Below are positions 45,905 to 56,126 of a DNA stretch of 64,000 nucleotides, piece by piece. Position numbers and translations under genes: made by a program. The stretch comes from Nansenia antarctica (lineage: Eukaryota > Chordata > Actinopteri > Argentiniformes > Microstomatidae): the NCBI GenBank assembly GCA_963989245.1, contig OZ022339.1:24053262-24117261 (forward strand), given 5' to 3'. Within the stretch, counting starts at the first letter, position 1. Every line of letters starts with the position of its first letter. The notes beneath the pieces were generated by a model, which was given only the letters and a program-made list of their open reading frames with translations, had not been told where the DNA came from and did not search any database.

Positions 45905-47576
45905 TCAATTCACGAAAGTGAAGTAATTCAAAGTGAAATACCCATACTTTTCATTTAAACCCCTCCCTGCGATAAAATTGTGATCGCTGGATCACGAAAA
46001 GAGGGCATTGTTTGTTAAAAGTAAAAGATAGATTGTGAGTTTTAGGTAAGATTAAAAGATAGAGTCGTTCTGTGAGACAGAGCTGTTGGCTGCCGGCGCC
46101 ATCTACTGGACAAAGCACGACAAATACTAATTATAGTTCAGGTCAACTTAATTATTAAACTACAAAGGCTGGTCAACACACTTATCAAATCACAAAGGCT
46201 GGTCACACCCTAAGCATTCACTGATCTACAAAAACCTTCTACTGCTTAATTATCAATACAAACTATTCTGCTATTCCTAATCAAATACTGTGAAAAAGAA
46301 CTTAACTTGAAATAAAAAGATGTAAAACACGAATATTAATTACAACCTGTAAAGAAATCGACTTGTTATTTGGAAGGAATAAAATGATTAATTATTAATT
46401 ACAATCTGTAAAGAAATCGACTTGTTAAGTGAAAGGAATGAATGATTAGTTAGAATTATTCATTGACACTTCATTGATGTAAACCTGTGAAGTCAATTAG
46501 CTATTATCAACATATCAAACAAAGGAATGGTTATCATTAGATTGTCACAAAACAATTGATCAAAGTTTTGTGAAAACAGAAAAATAAAATGATCTGAATA
46601 ATTAATTCAATCAATTTGTAATTAATTAAATTAATTAAAGTAATGTAATATATTACAATCATTTACAACCATCTATTTATTAATGTATCGGACTGTTTCA
46701 TCGACCTCAGATGTATCTCCCTGAGGATTAGTGTTTTAAAATGTCTTGTCGTATTTTGTCCAGCAGGCGGAGCTGTGCTCCGGCTAACGCGCATGCGCCC
46801 GCTCCTTCACCCCCCCTTTTCTCCTTGAAACTGGAGACAAAGACAGCCTTGTATGAGAGAGGAAGGAGGAGGGGGAGGGGCTGGTCTTTGTCTTTTTCCT
46901 CTGTGGGGAAACACGCTGTGGACTCTTAGATTAATCTTTACAACATAACATTGCTTTCCACAATAATGTTATTTTCCACGACACAACAATTTCACGATTA
47001 TCTTTCAATCCAGTTAAACTATTATTTCCCAAATTAAATCTCATTCAAATATTCTACAATGCATTCACGTTTTCCACACAGTCTCTTCACAGAGATATCT
47101 AGGCTTCTTTGTGCCTCTGCTTCTGGGCGTCTGCGCGCGTGCCCGAGCGTGCGTTTACACAATGGAAAATGGCGTCCTTTCACACAGACAAAGAGTCTTA
47201 CAAAAATAGACTACACAGTCCATTTACACTTTAACACAATTCTACACACACACTCACGATATTCCGTAATACCGTCCAAACAATATCTATTAGTTACACA
47301 ACTAATATCTTAACACAATATTACACAAAAAAGCGAATTACCAAATTCGGCCCTTATCACCAACCCAGGCTTATTAAAGATTATGAAAGGTTTGTTTCTA
47401 TTCCAACAAGATTAACGTTACACAAGATTCTTTTGACTATAACTTATCTGAGATTTACAGTCTATTTTGAACACACCAATCGACTAGAGAGGGGTCTCTG
47501 CAGAAAACCTACCTTCTTCGTTGGATTGAAGAGTTTGCAAAATACTGTAAATTAAGCTATATTTATCTCCGGGCTA
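45905..47576 (-). other. 5' untranslated internal region of the LTR element
   Basis: About 1.7 kb between the primer-site candidate and the gag-like start, AT-rich with a 60-bp imperfect tandem (AATCGACTTGTTA at 46356 and 46416). No long frame. Parts (47230-47480) match the older remnant at 9150-10045. Confidence 0.55.
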
Positions 47577-47589
47577 GGCTCGCCATTAG

Positions 47590-48004
47590 TGTTGTGTATT
47601 TATCTTATTGGTTATGAATCAAAGAACAGTTATTGAGTTTAAGACGATTTAATTAAAGTACAAAAACAGGGTATACATATACCAACAGCTGAAGCCTTGT
47701 GTCTGTCCTCCTCTCCTCGGATGGGCTGGTAAAGAGGCCCCCCCTTGGGTCTCACCCCTATTCATCAACAATATGCAAATACAGTCACAGGCCATAGCCT
47801 ATCACCTTATCTAGATGGTCATGAGGGCCGTCCCCTGTGATGTCACCACGGCCCCAAGTCCGAGGGCTGGTCAGATTACAAGAGCCATTGCACAACACTC
47901 AGGGGGCTATTTGCACAACATTGCACAACACTCCCCTTCAGCATATATATGGGCCCCTATCATACTATCTATAAATGTGTGTGTTTAAGCAGAAATATAC
48001 GACA
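47590..48004 (-). repeat. 5' LTR of the minus-strand LTR element
   Basis: 415 bp; primer-site candidate at about 47577-47585. It would carry the promoter; a TATATATGGG stretch is visible near 47944-47953. Confidence 0.88.
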
Positions 48005-48407
48005 AAAGTAAAATGACATTTCCGCATTGAATAGAGCGACATAAGATTTCTGTAGATGATTCGCAATGCATCCTGGTATCAAGGGGTAGCGTACCGTTAG
48101 CCCTTCGAAGCTAGTCTGGTCCTGAAATCCCTCGAAACGAAGTAATAGTTAGCCCTCCCCCTTACCCCTAGCCCTCGACGAAATATGAATTGAGACAGCC
48201 CTCGCCCTAAACGTGAACGCGCAAATCGAGCCATAGGGGTGAAAACGAAGGGCTAGGGGTGAATTGGGATTGGGCCAAAGAGGGGGAAGTCCCTATCCAG
48301 GTCTCTATTTATAGAATGGGAGGTACTACCACAAGTACACTGAACCACCACTTGGTGTCTCCCTGTGGAGATGAGGAGAAATGAACTGGCAGTTTACGTG
48401 TTTGGCA

Positions 48408-49322
48408 TTTAGCAGACGCCTTATTCCAAAGCGACTTACAATCAATACATTTGAATACTAAGCAAGTGAGTCATCAATCCACCAGTCGTAGCAGGAAGAG
48501 TAATCCAGCTCAGGCCCGGGGCCATTGATAGAAGGAAAAACCTTCTTCTATCACCTCCAGTTTCTAACAGGTACTGAGCCAGTGGTTAGTATTACTGTAA
48601 TAATAGTATTAATAATAGCCAAAATGCTGGGGCAGACTGTTTCCATTTCTTCCTTTAGTAGTCTAGTAGGGACAATATCTAGAGGAGGATTTCATGTGTG
48701 ATACAATATTGATAAGGGTTTCATCTGATACAGGAAAACATTGGTTAGTAACAGTCAGATCATGTAGGGAGGGATGATTTGGTCTCTGATATTTAACATG
48801 TTCTTAATAAAGAATCGCAAGACGTTTTCACATTATTTTGGGGGAACGGTTGGTGACGGTGTTTGATGCAGCGTTAACAATTCTGTCGATAGTACTAAAC
48901 AACTCTTAGATTATGAGAGTTCTCGGAGGTCAGATTACAGAAATACTTTTCTCTCGCTTCCATTCCAGAAGCACTGGACAACACTGAGCCTACTGCCCTT
49001 ACGTTGTCTTTCAGCCTTTCTACACTCCCTTTTTAAAGTGTGTGTGCTTTCATTCAGACAGGAAGTGGCTCTGTCCAACCCTTTTTTATTGGTCTTAAAG
49101 GGAGCCACAGCTACAGAGCCCCCCTGGGGTCACATGGTAGAAATAAATATTTGATGTGTGAATCTGTTCCCTCGGTTTAGTAAATCTCCTTCCCTCCCTC
49201 TGAGCTGGATTACTCTTCCTGCTACGACTGGTGGATTGATGATTCACTTGCTTAGTCAAATGTATTGATTGTAAGTCGCTTTGGAATAAGGCGTCTGCTA
49301 AATGCCAAAAATGTCAAATGTA
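48408..49322. mobile_element. Inverted pair of TAAGTCGCTTTGG tails around 0.7 kb
   Basis: 48408-48516 and 49203-49322 are reverse complements over about 105 bp with few differences (AAATGCCAAA outer end, GAGCTGGATTACTCTTCC inner end). The interior shows no ORF. It may be two opposed retroposon tails or one TIR element. Confidence 0.7.
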
Positions 49323-49667
49323 AATGTAAATGCTGGTGGTGTTAGCAGGCCAGCAGATGGCGCTCTTTCCTCTGGTTAAAGTTTGAGACAGAGGCTGTCT
49401 CCTGCTCACACTGCACCCCCTCCCTCCTCCCCATAAAATATGCTCCATCGAATTGTGGGACAACAATCGGAAAGGGCTTCCTTTATAGTATGCAGTGAAT
49501 TCATACTATATTGAAAGGCAAATCTTGTATGACATCCTCTGACATTGTATACATACATACATTTCTCATACTGCAAAACGTTCTAATCTTGTGTACTGAA
49601 AATGCAGTATGAGCATTCAGACATGTATGACCATGTATGAGGGAGTGTTCTCTGTCCAATGGGACAT

Positions 49668-49836
49668 TAAAGGGGCAATCTGGGATTCTAACAATAACAA
49701 AGCAATCTCCCTGCCACTTTATTTGGTAAATAGCTGGAGAAGGGGGAGGGCTGGAGAAATGTAACCACTCTCAAATACATAGACAGAGTCTATGGGTGCA
49801 AGACTGACCATCCATGAGGTCAAAATGACAGTTTTA
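49668..49836 (+). mobile_element. MITE fragment with AAAGGGGCAATCTGGGATT end
   Basis: Resembles a dispersed MITE end; the segment GTGGTTACATTTCTCCAGCCC recurs inverted (relative orientation) at 60510-60530. The right half is replaced by the LINE. Confidence 0.5.
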
Positions 49837-50387
49837 TTCATGTCCTCCTCCTCACCTACAAATCCTTCCACGTCTGCGCCCCCCAGTACCTCACTGACCT
49901 TCTCTGTCAACACACCCCTTCCCGGAACCTGCGGTCCCTAGGCATGGGCCTACTCTCCACCCCCCGCACCAACCTACGGACCTTCGGGGGCAGAGCTTTC
50001 AGTGTGGCAGCTCCCACCCTCTGAAACTCTCTCCCCACAGCGATCCGCAATGTCCCCCCCCCTACCCTGGGGGCCGTTCCACTAAAGGTGGATTAGTATA
50101 TCGGCGATTGAAATAAATCAGGCGATCAGGCAACTCGGGATTGGAATTCAAGCCTCAGGTGATTCCTCGAACGAGGATCAGGCTTGTGTCATCAGTGTTC
50201 ACAGAAGACAGGCTTACAAATCTTCGATATGGGCGCGTGCACGCAGACATAAAGAGCCCCGAAGAGTCGATCTGTCGAAAGGAAGATACTCCACTCTGCA
50301 GGGGTTCTACATTTGCGCAGCATTCCGAATTATTGATCTTTATGAAGACGGAAAAATAAGATGTAAAATAGTGCAATACTGCCGCAA

Positions 50388-51072
50388 TCACTCTTTGACT
50401 GCCAGCCATGTTCAGAGCGGAGAGCTCCACACTGCCAGACTTTTGGGGCATTTTCGCTGAACTTTGAAGACCCACCAAATATTGAATTTTCGGACTACAT
50501 AAACATTGAACATATCTACCAAAACTTTAGACTCTCTTCTTTCATCAGAAAAAGAAAGTTTGTTTCTAGCCTCTTTGAGTGTTTAGAAATCGGCCGTAGA
50601 ACATAGGGTGGTTTCAGCAAAAACACCTGATTTTGACCAATAAACAGAGAAAACGAGCTTTTTCTGCAGAACTTTTTATTTTATTTTATTTTTCTGCACT
50701 TTTTCTGTATCATCCGACTCTGAACTGTTTGAAGAGTCGCGCGATGGCCGCGCTGCTCCGCGATGCTCCGCAATGCTCCGCGCCGCAATGCTCCGCGCCG
50801 CGTTTGGCACATACCCTGATCCGTTTCGCCATTACTACAACCCACAGCAAGCCACTTCCTTCTCCAGGCTTTTATCGAACTACTGCCCCCATCTGGGACC
50901 GAAATACATTACACCCAAGTCTGAAATTCACTCGCTAGGTGTAGAACATGTCAATAACGCGATCCCCGCGGAAAAAAAAAAAAATTCTATAAGACGCCAA
51001 TTGGCGTCTTTGGCAGTCAACGTTACTATTCTATAAGACGCCAATTGGCGTCTTTGGCAGTCAATGAGTTAA
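50388..51072. mobile_element. piggyBac-like MITE nested in copy 1
   Basis: Ends CTCTTTGACTGCCA and TGGCAGTCAATGAG. TTAA follows on the right; the left TTAA is decayed to TCA. Copy 2 has the empty site GCAATTAACAAGG. Near the right end a unit with GACGCCAATTGGCGTCTTTG is tandemly doubled (47-bp period). A GC-rich (CGCAATGCTC)n stretch lies near 50755-50805. Confidence 0.75.
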
Positions 51073-51228
51073 CAAGGCGAGGGAAATGGTTTGGCAAGAA
51101 ATTGCTGACCGATTAAACGCGTAGGTCATACTAGCCCCAGTTATTGTTATATGTTCATATTTGAATAAATGAATATTTACTACTGTGGTGATATATACGC
51201 AGCAGGCTACCAGCCGTCATATCGTCAC

Positions 51229-51311
51229 AATGGCCTAGTGGTATCAACCGCTGCAATAGTATTTATTCGTCATTTTATATCGATGGTTCAAATCCTTCTT
51301 CGGACACACTT
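51229..51311 (+). ncRNA. tRNA-like module (A and B boxes)
   Basis: A box TGGCCTAGTGG at 51231 and B box GGTTCAAATCC at 51285. The corresponding module in copy 2 has the consensus B box GGTTCGAATCC. Acceptor strands do not pair, so it is a tRNA-like pol III promoter rather than a working tRNA gene. Confidence 0.6.
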
Positions 51312-51485
51312 TTTACTGCATTTCGTTGTCTGAATCAAATCTAAAATCTCATCTAAAAAAGTATGTAGGCTATAAAATTATGGTGCAGGCTAATTTACAA
51401 GAACTGACACGATTACAATGGTGTTTGAAGCCTTTGCATGAAATCTTCGGTTAAATGTAAAAAATAAAAATAAAAATCACTTATT

Positions 51486-51545
51486 CAAGTCTCGAACACG
51501 CAACCTTTGGAACTCTAGCTGCCTTAACCACTGCGCCAGCCAGAC
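51486..51545 (-). ncRNA. tRNA-like module, opposite strand
   Basis: The complement reads GGCTGGCGCAGTGGTTAAGG (A box, D-arm-like) then GTGTTCGAGACTTG (B-box-like). It faces the plus-strand module at a distance of about 175 bp. Confidence 0.6.
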
Positions 51546-51596
51546 CGCTGTGATGACAGCAATGCAAGTTTAAACAATTACCTTTTTTTTTACACT

Positions 51597-51748
51597 CTTT
51601 TCTTTATTGATCTATCGATCTATCTATCACACTTTCAAAATATCAAGTTATCTATCACACAATCAAACTATCTATCGATCGATCACACTTTCAAAATATC
51701 TAATTATCTATCTATCACACAGTCAACCAATCTATCTATCTATCTCGT
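51597..51748 (+). repeat. ATCTATCACACTTTCAA minisatellite
   Basis: Degenerate units of ATCTATC plus CACACTTTCAAAATATC or CACACAATCAAAC; also present in copy 2 (61645-61800). Confidence 0.8.
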
Positions 51749-53091
51749 GTGAAGTGGGAACTAATATTTCCTAAAAGACACTTGAGGAACTGTCGTTCGG
51801 GATGTAGTTTCCGCCTGTGAGCCTTTTTTGACGCACGTATTACTTTAGCCTGCCTTTTAGCCTGCTCGCGACCAGGCTAATTATATCTGACTCAGAAGGA
51901 GCTCAACCAAGCAGCGAATTATTTGAGCCACATTGATGGAACCGAACGCAAGCTAACATTATCGCCGATTAGAACTTTATCGAGGCTTAGAAGATAATCT
52001 CGCTTAGTGGAACGGGCCTCTGGACACCTTCAAATCAGACCTCAAAACCCACCTGTTCTCTAAGGCCTTTGGCCTCCAGTCTAGTTGTCACTCTCGCTGT
52101 CTTTGTTTCTTTGCTTTGTTTTTCTGTTCTGTCTGTCTGACTGTTTGTCTATGAAATCTGTTAAGCGTCCTTGGGTCTGAGAAAGGCGCTATATAAATCT
52201 AAGATATTATTATTATTATTATGTGTTGAAGCTATACAGTGTTTGTTTACAATGATAACAGGTAGAACAGGCGTGGGTTCTGATGGGGTAAGAAGACACT
52301 GTCTAAAAGACAGTTGAACTAACCTCATTAGTAGTGTGCAGTGAATTCATACTACATGGAAAGGCAACATGCACCATTTTCTGACTGTGTGGGAACGGTG
52401 CCCTCATATTCTCCCTGACCAGTGACACATCAGTTGAATGCTGAAGCTGGACATCACTGCTCATCGGACATCTTGGTATGATGTGGACATTGATCTCTTC
52501 TTGGTCCCACTCAGTGGCGGCTGGTGATAAAAATGTTGGGTGGGGCACAGGTTATGGGGGCATGCTCCACGGGGAAGAATATCAACTTTAAAATCTGGAT
52601 TTACAGTCGATTTTAGCATGAGAATATATACATAACTTAATTATTTTGATATATAACTTAGTAAAGGGCAAACTGCAAACACAACAAAAATATAATGCAC
52701 AACAACTGACAAATCAACTGGAATAGTCTTTGTTAGCAGAGTAGACCTAATGTTAACAGAATGGACTTATACCCTTTGTCTATCTGTGCAGCGGTAAGGT
52801 GAATAATTCTAGCAGTACTGTCCAGACAGTTGTCTTGTTTAGCCATTCAACTAGGCATTATTTATTCAATGGAGAAAGACATGGAACATAATGCAATTGT
52901 GATAATAAATGTGTTCTTTGTTACTTCTTTAATTAAATTAAAGTGTACCTTTCTATTATCATACAATATTTCCTTGAACATGTAAACTCTATAATCATAC
53001 AGTTGTCTTTCTATTAGTTGTCTCTGTCATACTGAACTGTTTGTTATCATCCTGAACTATCTCTGTTGCTCACCTCACCTCAGTTCTGTCT

Positions 53092-53252
53092 CTATTGCTC
53101 TCCTCTCCTGTTGTCTGTCTCTCTGTTGCTCTCCTCTCCTGTTGTCTGTCTCTCTGTTGCTCTCCTCTCCTGTTGTCTGTCTCTCTGTTGCTCTCCTCTC
53201 CTGTTGTCTGTCTCTCTGTTGCTCTCCTCTCCTGTTGTCTGTCTCTCTGTTG
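53092..53252 (+). repeat. 31-bp minisatellite, five units
   Basis: Unit contains TCTCCTCTCCTGTTGTCTG and TCTCTCTGTTGC. Frames on both strands are open because the unit lacks stops; not coding. Confidence 0.95.
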
Positions 53253-53330
53253 CTGTCCGACATGCTCACTCTCAACAACATTGGTCGTCGCAGCTGCAAT
53301 TATTTTTTTTAACTTAGCTATTCGGTTGTT

Positions 53331-53625
53331 AAGTCGCGACGTGTTTCCGGGTCCAAAGTTGGCTGAGGCGCTGTCTTCGAAATGCCGCAATAATAATAAT
53401 AATTAATTATATTTATATAGCACTTCTCCGAGGCTCAAATACCCTGACAATATGGGGAAAACGGGAAAGTGCTGTGTCGCTTGTTGTATGAATAGATCCG
53501 AGTCTAAAAAATGATTAAACTGTCATTCTACCGCTGTAGTACACTGGTATTCTGGTGCGGAGAATTTCTGGTTTGGACCCGGAAATTGCAAAACGTCACG
53601 TTTGACGTCAGACTTAACAACCGGA
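53331..53625. mobile_element. TIR element with TTCGGTTGTTAAGTC ends, copy B
   Basis: Ends TTCGGTTGTTAAGTC and GACTTAACAACCGGA; reverse orientation relative to 31466-31744, with CGAGGCTCAAATACCC and an ATT run. Confidence 0.75.
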
Positions 53626-53629
53626 TATT

Positions 53630-53656
53630 CAGGGCTCTCAAGTCTCACGCATTTTT
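53630..53656 (+). repeat. Isolated terminus CAGGGCTCTCAAGTCTCACG
   Basis: Same terminus as the palindromic element at 57888. No partner end was found nearby. Confidence 0.5.
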
Positions 53657-54091
53657 TTATTTTTACTACCCCTAGTGGTAGTGGCCCTAGGCTGCAGCCT
53701 AGGTAAGCCTATAATCTGCGCATGCTCAGGGCGCATTTTTTGCGCCCCGACCGGGAAATAGGAGACAGCCAATTGGAGCGCTGCTACAACTCACGTGTAA
53801 GCCAAAAGTATTTGCAGTGCCATAGAGTCCCATTCGGCCGGCGTCCCCGACTCCCTACCCTATGTATTTTCACAGTGAATTTTACACACACACAGATAAA
53901 ATGTTTATTGTATTGGAGGATTTTTAATGAATGCTGATAGGCGCCGACAGAATATCAGCCGCATTTTATGAATAAACAATGTTTATTTTTTAGACACTTT
54001 TACAAGTAGCAACAAGGAAGTGGGGGCGCTTTGGAAGATGGGGGCGGCGCCCTAGCGCCCTCTATTGGCCAGCCGCCACTGATCCCACTTG

Positions 54092-54094
54092 ATG

Positions 54095-54140
<46 letters not shown>

Positions 54141-54335
54141 ATGCAAATGTTGCAGCTCAAAGTGCTCCAATTATATATAATCATAATTTAATTATTTAGT
54201 CATTTAAAGGCAATATTAAAAAGATGGGTTTTTAGTCTTGACTTGAACATATGTGCTGAGGTTGCATCCCTAATGTAAACTGGCAGTGCATTCCACAATC
54301 TGGGTCCATAAAAGGAGAATGCAGCCTCACCAAAT
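54092..54335 (-). pseudogene. L2-like LINE 3' remnant with (ATT)n end
   Basis: The minus strand from 54335 shows a decayed C-terminus (FKSRLKTHLF-like near 54215-54245) and ends in an (ATT)n run at 54092-54133. Confidence 0.5.
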
Positions 54336-54639
54336 CTCTTCTTTTGTACATGTGGTACTCAGAGAAAACCAGCGTCAGAAGACCTGAGAGCTCTATTGGG
54401 CTGATATTAGAGTTATTAGTGATAATTGATGTGTTGTGTTAGACAGTGTTAGTCCTCCAGGCCAGATTACCTGACCATCAGCGTCACAGTAGTGTTCCTG
54501 TATATCAAAAGAAAAACACAGTAAGAATTTGACAAACCAGGATTTCTCCCGACCATTGTATAGGCTGGGCAGCCCTTCCTGCCTGGGTTCTTTCCCCTAG
54601 CCGAGCCCTGCTAGTATTATCAGTGTTTGTCTCCCTGTA

Positions 54640-54990
54640 CAGGAGTCTAGGCTCCTAGGAGTCAGCAGCCTTGCAAACAGCTTCTTCCCTACAGCTTGTG
54701 ATGTTAGAATGATAAGGTTCTATCTCCGTTTAGGGTAGTTCAGAGATATTGAGCGTCAAAGTTTTTACATTCCATTATGTTCTGTGAGATGGAACCTTTG
54801 TATTTGATTAATTACTAACTAAAAAATGTCAACATTTTAAAAATAACACCACACAGGCATTAATAAACACCTACTGGATCAGATTTTGTAAAAAACTCAA
54901 TTTTGGAGAAAAAAAATGGAGATAGAACCTTATAATTCTAACGTCACAAGCTGTCAAACTCCCTCAGCTGCTGAACTCAAGATCCCGACA
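54640..54990 (+). pseudogene. LINE C-terminal remnant split by MITE-A
   Basis: SLANSFFPTAVKLPQLLNS reads across the MITE when one AGCT is removed. Only the last coding residues of a LINE remain. Confidence 0.65.
54697..54948 (-). mobile_element. MITE-A copy nested in LINE sequence
   Basis: 252 bp with ends TGTGATGTTAG and CTAACGTCACA. AGCT at 54693-54696 and 54949-54952 is the 4-bp duplication, confirmed by the restored LINE frame. Confidence 0.9.
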
Positions 54991-55056
54991 GTAGTCTTGC
55001 CCTCTAGCCCCCCCCCCCCCCCACCCGACCCCCTCCACCCCCCAAACAGGAAGAAC

Positions 55057-55061
<5 letters not shown>

Positions 55062-55102
<41 letters not shown>
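55062..55102 (+). repeat. (CA)n microsatellite
   Basis: About 20 CA units after a poly-C run at 55010-55022. Confidence 0.95.
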
Positions 55103-55103
<1 letters not shown>

Positions 55104-55444
55104 CATACCACTTCAACTCAGCTTTTGCCCACTTAGTCCAGTTTTAGGTTTCTAAAAATGTCTTTTGGCAGTTGTGAAAAAAAGAACATTCTCACACACT
55201 GAACATTGTGTTTTCAGTTGTTTTGTTGTAGTCTGTAATGATGCCTATAGTGTTTAGATTTTTTGCAGGCTTTGAGCAGCTGTTTTGGTGTGAAAGTTTG
55301 AGTTTTGAAGAGAGAAGGTGTGGTTTTGTTTATGTAGCTTAAGAAAAGTGTGTTTAGAGTTTTGGGGAAATGGAGGAAAGTTTTGTGAAATGTGTTTTAG
55401 CAATTGAGAAAAACTGTAAGTTACAAAATAATTAAATTAAGATT

Positions 55445-55502
55445 ATATAATGATTAAAGCACTTTGAGCTGCAACGTTTGCAGGAAAAGCACTACAAATA
55501 AA

Positions 55503-55553
<51 letters not shown>
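55445..55553 (+). mobile_element. L2-type 3' tail with (ATT)n
   Basis: AAAGCACTTTGAGCTGCAAC, AAAAGCACTACAAATAAAG, then about 17 ATT units, as at the end of the LINE at 36785. Confidence 0.65.
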
Positions 55554-56126
55554 GTATTCCTTGTCTTTTCTTATTTCACAGTTGGATTTAGTCATGCACA
55601 TTACCAGAGTGATTCATTGATACCATTATGAATAGAAAATACTACATATATAGCTTAATGCCACCAGAACGTAGCTACCACTATTCATTCTGTGGGTCCA
55701 TGCACTGAGGGTGAAACATAAGAGCACTTACCATTACTAAGTAATTGCTGCGCCCCGGGCCGATGTAAAAGTTGGATGGGGGGCGCATTATAAATAAAAT
55801 TAACATAACATAACATAACATTACTAACCACTAGATGGCAATATATGTATTCTGACTCTGCTTTAGTGAGCCTTAAAGATAACACGAGTATGTAGGTCTG
55901 AATCACAGCCAATCACACACACACACATGACGCTTTTCCATTGACCAGACCGGTACGGCTTGGTACGGCAAGCATTGTATCCTACCCACTCACACACAAA
56001 CACAAATTAATCATACTGTCCAAATGTAGAGCCTAACTGCCTGGGTTTATCTCTACTGCTCTGCGACAATCATGCAATTTGTGTTGGTAAACAATAATCT
56101 ATAATATTGAGTAAATCCATAATAGT
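55554..56126. other. No gene; SINE-like and TIR scraps
   Basis: (CATAA)n near 55800-55822 and a CTTTTCCATTGACCAGACC segment are repeat-like. Nothing assignable. Confidence 0.4.

Larger units (their letters stand above)
44373..48004 (-). mobile_element. Young non-autonomous LTR element (gag-like ORF only)
   Basis: Two direct repeats of 415 bp (44373-44787, 47590-48004) start TG and end CA and look identical by eye. A 4-bp AAAG duplication flanks them. On the minus strand a candidate primer-binding site (TGGCGAGCC) lies a few bases inside the upstream LTR, and a purine-rich GAGGGGGGATG directly precedes the downstream LTR, which sets the orientation. The internal 2.8 kb has one gag-like frame and no protease, RT or integrase, so mobility would need help from another element. 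Confidence 0.85.
41741..48276 (+). mobile_element. PIF/Harbinger transposon with LTR element inserted
   Basis: Ends GGGCCAATCCCAATTC and GAATTGGGATTGGGCC; sub-terminal CACCCCTATGGCTCG-like blocks are also inverted. Flanks TAA/AAA are consistent with the TWA-type 3-bp target with one change. Carries one transposase gene. No second Myb/SANT-like gene, usual in autonomous Harbingers, was found in what remains. Without the 3.6 kb LTR element it is about 2.9 kb. Confidence 0.85.
50070..52019. mobile_element. Harbinger-like TIR element with two tRNA-like modules, copy 1
   Basis: Left end GGGGCCGTTCCACTAA, right end the complement of AGGCCCGTTCCACTAA, with CTG at both flanks (50067-50069 and 52020-52022). 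It sits inside LINE coding sequence. Contents from left are a body region, a piggyBac-type insert (50388-51072), a tRNA-like module on plus (51229-51311), one on minus (51486-51545), an ATCTATC-rich minisatellite (51600-51745) and the perfect-type palindrome TAGCCTGCTCGCGACCAGGCTA. No transposase. The 3-bp duplication and GGGGC termini suggest PIF/Harbinger. Confidence 0.75.
49840..52222 (+). pseudogene. L2-like LINE C-terminus and 3' end, split by a TIR element
   Basis: Pieces 49840-50069 and 52020-52222 join as LLLTYKSFHVCAPQYLTDLL, LRTFGGRAFSVAAPTL, a stop, NSLPTAIRNVPPPTLDTFKSDLKTHLF, and a 3' UTR ending GAAAGGCGCTATATAAATC plus (ATT)n. One in-frame stop and 5' truncation mark it as dead. 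Confidence 0.82.
52512..54081 (+). mobile_element. Non-autonomous hAT element, 1.57 kb, with nested repeats
   Basis: Ends CAGTGGCGGCTGGTGA and GGCCAGCCGCCACTG; 8-bp duplication GTCCCACT/ATCCCACT with one mismatch. Contains a 31-bp minisatellite, the TTCGG-type TIR element and a CAGGGCTCTCAAGTC terminus. No transposase found. Confidence 0.85.

Noticed and set aside
51229..51545. Functional tRNA genes
   Set aside because: A and B boxes are present but acceptor strands do not pair and no clear anticodon arm forms.
53070..53390. Arg/Glu/Thr repeat protein on the minus strand
   Set aside because: Product of the 31-bp minisatellite; no flanking coding signal.
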